Part shown: positions 62,009 through 64,000 of the stretch, in pieces
Layout: each line of letters starts with the position of its first letter
How positions within the stretch are numbered: the first letter of the stretch is position 1
Source: Bin52 sp965213935
GTDB taxonomy: Bacteria; Pseudomonadota; Alphaproteobacteria; Thalassobaculales; Thalassobaculaceae
Assembly (NCBI GenBank): GCA_965213935.1
Contig: CBDCAO010000012.1
Coordinates: 434,001 to 498,000 of the forward strand
Direction of reading: 5' to 3'
DNA length: 64,000 nucleotides
The notes under the pieces: generated by a model
What the model was told of the DNA's origin: nothing
The model's database searches: none
Seen by the model: only the letters and a program-made list of their open reading frames with translations
Position numbers and translations under genes: made by a program

Positions 62009-62970
62009 GCAATAGAATTGCCCTAGACGAGTGGCTTGAGGTCATTGACGGGGAATATTTGGTCGACTTCATTGGAGCCGGCGGCGCAGCCGTCAAATTC
62101 GCTGTGGCCGAGGAGGGAGGAAGGCGCGCGCTATCCCAGGCGTTGAAGGCTCGTGGCGAGTCGTTAGGGTACCTGTTTGTCCATCTGGACGCAGCTACCT
62201 GCCGGGCCCATATGCCGCAGGATCTCTTCTTCGGTATGGCGCGGCAGATCGATTGGCGGCTTCTGGCTCGTCGCGTCATCCAGGGCTTTTTCGTTGAAGA
62301 AGGTTTTGAGGTCGAAGGGATAGATGCGAAGGAGCCTCGCATGATTGATTCCATTATCGCCGCAAACAACTCCGGACGGGATTATATCAGTCGTGTGTTG
62401 AGACCGCATCTTGAGAGCCGGATTTTCAGGAACGCTGACCTCTCCAAGGCGTTCCGCATCGCCATGCTGCACCTTTGCCGGTTTGAGATACAAGATACTG
62501 CGGGAATGGAACGGTATCCGGGACAACCTCTTCTGGACTGGTTGACTGGTGCAGACAACAGGATCGGCCAGTTACGCGATTTCCAGATTCGGACCCGGAT
62601 CGACCGTACGACGGCTCGATATTTCCTGGAGTCCGCCTGCCATTGGATACGGCAAGCCGGCTGTCCTGGCATGCTTCTCGTTCTGGATAATGCCCGCGTG
62701 ACCGTTGGACGAAATCCGAAGGACAGTTTGAGATACTACACCAAGGCCATGACACTGGACCATTATGAGGTGTTACGAGAGTTTATCGACGACGCTGACC
62801 GCTTGTCCGGCCTGCTGTTCGTCGTGGCAACCGACTACGGGTTTCTTGACGAATCCTCGCGGAGCAGCAGGGGTTGGAACATCTATTCGGCTTTGCGTAC
62901 GAGGATTATGGACGATGTTCGGGACAGGAACGTTGTCAACCCGGTTTCTTCTCTGGTCAGAATATCCTGA
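62005..62970 (+). CDS. BREX-like ATPase-fold protein lacking a Walker A motif
   Basis: A 321-residue protein with segments LDEWLEVIDGEYLVDFIGAG, LFVHLDAATCRAHMPQDLFF, MARQIDWRLLARRVIQGFFV, CPGMLLVLDNARVTVGR, HYEVLREFIDDADRLSGLLF and SALRTRIMDDVRDRNVVNPV. The layout resembles BrxD/DUF2791 ATPases: a Walker-B-like strand (MLLVLDNA) is visible, but at the expected P-loop the sequence is IGAGGAAVKF, without GKT/S. It is likely a nucleotide-free or structural partner of the next protein. Coupled to the gene before it and 20 bases from the gene after it. Confidence 0.7.
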   Translation: MSNRIALDEWLEVIDGEYLVDFIGAGGAAVKFAVAEEGGRRALSQALKARGESLGYLFVHLDAATCRAHMPQDLFFGMARQIDWRLLARRVIQGFFVEEGFEVEGIDAKEPRMIDSIIAANNSGRDYISRVLRPHLESRIFRNADLSKAFRIAMLHLCRFEIQDTAGMERYPGQPLLDWLTGADNRIGQLRDFQIRTRIDRTTARYFLESACHWIRQAGCPGMLLVLDNARVTVGRNPKDSLRYYTKAMTLDHYEVLREFIDDADRLSGLLFVVATDYGFLDESSRSSRGWNIYSALRTRIMDDVRDRNVVNPVSSLVRIS

Positions 62971-62990
62971 ATGATGGGTAAGCCGCAGCC

Positions 62991-64000
62991 ATGCCTATGC
63001 AATCGAACGCTGACGCAGCAGTAGTATCCAGACGCGCGATAGAGGCGCTCAGGAGCGGGGTACCCAATCGCGAGGCCGTTCGCGAACTTGGCAGTAGCCA
63101 ACCAGAGGCAGAGCGGCAATTCATCGAGATGCTGGAACAAAACGACGGTTTCAGTCGACCCTTGCCGGTAACACGCGGGATGCTGGTTTCAGGAGATTTC
63201 GGAGCAGGCAAATCTCACCTCTTAGCTCATTTCGAACAGCTTGCGCTATCGCGGAACTTCGCTTCTAGCCGAGTGGTAATCAGCAAGGAAACTCCTCTAT
63301 ACGATTTAGGTAAAGTCTTTGTTTCGGCGGTCGAAAACGGAAAGCTGCCTAGGCGGAACGGCCGATTCATGGAAGAATTATCTTTGGCTCTGAGGCCGGG
63401 AACGGCAAATTACGACGTGTTTTCCAGCGCTATCGCCAAAGCGGCATTGGATGGTCATATGAGCATGATATTTCCTGCGACCCGTATTGTGCATGAACGG
63501 TCTCAGGATCAAGATGTAATTAATGAAATTGAGTCCTTTTGGGCTGGAGACAGAATTGCAGTTGCGAGTGTGAGGAAAGGATTACGATCAATTGGAGAAG
63601 CACACAATTACCGTTTTTCGGCACCAAAGGCTGCTGAGCTACCGTTGCAACGCCTTCGATTCGCTGCTGAACTCATACGGGGAGCGGGATATCGCGGATG
63701 GGTCGTCTTTCTGGATGAGATTGAGTTGATAGGCAATTATTCAATATTGCAGAGGGGGCGTTCTTATGCCGAGATTGCGCACTGGATGGGACGTACGCGG
63801 GAGTCCGACCGCTCCGGATTGATTGCGGTTGGGGCGGTTACGGGTGATTTTGTGCCGGCGGTTATTGACGCCAACGGCAAACAGGATGGAGATAAGATTG
63901 CTCCCCGGCTGCGAGATAGCGCCCGATATGGCGGCCTTGTAGACACAGCGGAAGCCGGCATGGAGGTATTGATGCGGGACTTCTTTGCATTGCAGTCTGT
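62991..64000 (+). CDS. BREX-type P-loop ATPase (BrxC/BrxD, DUF2791-like), 3' end beyond the window
   Basis: The first 336 residues of an ATPase that runs off the right edge without a stop. Residues 13-33, SRRAIEALRSGVPNREAVRE, are the typical DUF2791 N-terminus. Walker A is GDFGAGKS at 68-75, followed by HLLAHFEQLALSR and VVISKETPLYDLGKVF. The Walker B is WVVFLDEIELIGNYSILQRG (about 237-256). ATG 62991 is chosen: an overlapping ATG at 62971 is in another frame. Codons are visibly richer in A/T than the core genome. Members of this family occur in BREX and in related multi-gene defence loci, often with a helicase downstream, which would lie outside the window. Confidence 0.85.
   Translation, partial: MPMQSNADAAVVSRRAIEALRSGVPNREAVRELGSSQPEAERQFIEMLEQNDGFSRPLPVTRGMLVSGDFGAGKSHLLAHFEQLALSRNFASSRVVISKETPLYDLGKVFVSAVENGKLPRRNGRFMEELSLALRPGTANYDVFSSAIAKAALDGHMSMIFPATRIVHERSQDQDVINEIESFWAGDRIAVASVRKGLRSIGEAHNYRFSAPKAAELPLQRLRFAAELIRGAGYRGWVVFLDEIELIGNYSILQRGRSYAEIAHWMGRTRESDRSGLIAVGAVTGDFVPAVIDANGKQDGDKIAPRLRDSARYGGLVDTAEAGMEVLMRDFFALQS

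Noticed and set aside
1..64000. CRISPR arrays, rRNA and tRNA genes
   Set aside because: No regularly spaced direct repeats and no rRNA or convincing tRNA cloverleaf were seen by eye; a covariance-model search was not possible.

Overview
The window reads as a high-GC (by eye about two thirds G+C) alphaproteobacterial chromosome. Evidence for that lineage: a hemC-hemD-mitofilin-hemY cluster, a split three-gene transhydrogenase (pntAA/pntAB/pntB), a GapR/DUF2312 protein next to hisS, heme A synthase CtaA, and a Pot-type ABC transporter whose first permease has a long periplasmic insert. Genes for methylated or sulfated osmolytes (choline-sulfatase-like, dimethylglycine/sarcosine dehydrogenase-like, DddP-like M24 protein) suggest a marine or host-associated lifestyle; that is inference. 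No rRNA or tRNA gene and no CRISPR array was recognised.

Layout. 1-2.05 kb is a scrap heap of defence and mobile genes: a brxC fragment joined directly to a brxL fragment (BREX remnants), a perfect 15-bp-arm hairpin, the C-terminal half of a HipA kinase and the N-terminus of an IS630-type transposase. 2.3-32.5 kb is mostly intact core genome: dtd; a minus-strand run SDR - CoA-transferase - Ntn acylase - threonine dehydratase; ctaA with a secreted protein; pntAA-AB-B; hemC-hemD-mitofilin-hemY; tsaD-gpsA-EVE-gapR-hisS-phosphatase; a 2-methylfumaryl-CoA-isomerase-like protein with a flavin monooxygenase; a deacetylase; xseB-ispA-dxs-tlyA; an SDR and a histidine phosphatase.

32.5-44 kb is accessory: a broken DUF3800 gene, a DddP-like M24 protein, a truncated Xre protein, a Spy-like periplasmic protein, a choline-sulfatase-like gene, an orphan HigA antitoxin hit by an IS66/DruA element, an intact RelE/HigB-type toxin-antitoxin pair with its operator, a DUF6429 pair, and a DUF2384-RES toxin-antitoxin pair damaged by three frameshifts. 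44-60.3 kb returns to housekeeping and transport: fabI, aroC-sppA, a dimethylglycine-dehydrogenase-like enzyme divergent from a complete Pot-type ABC operon with a PadR-like regulator, a bacterial GH3 protein and a lipoprotein Ntn acylase.

60.4-64 kb is a lower-GC island: a decayed MobF relaxase followed by a tight three-gene operon (a helical protein, an ATPase-like protein without a Walker A motif, and a BREX-type P-loop ATPase that runs off the right edge). This operon is the best candidate in the window for a poorly described, probably anti-phage, system.
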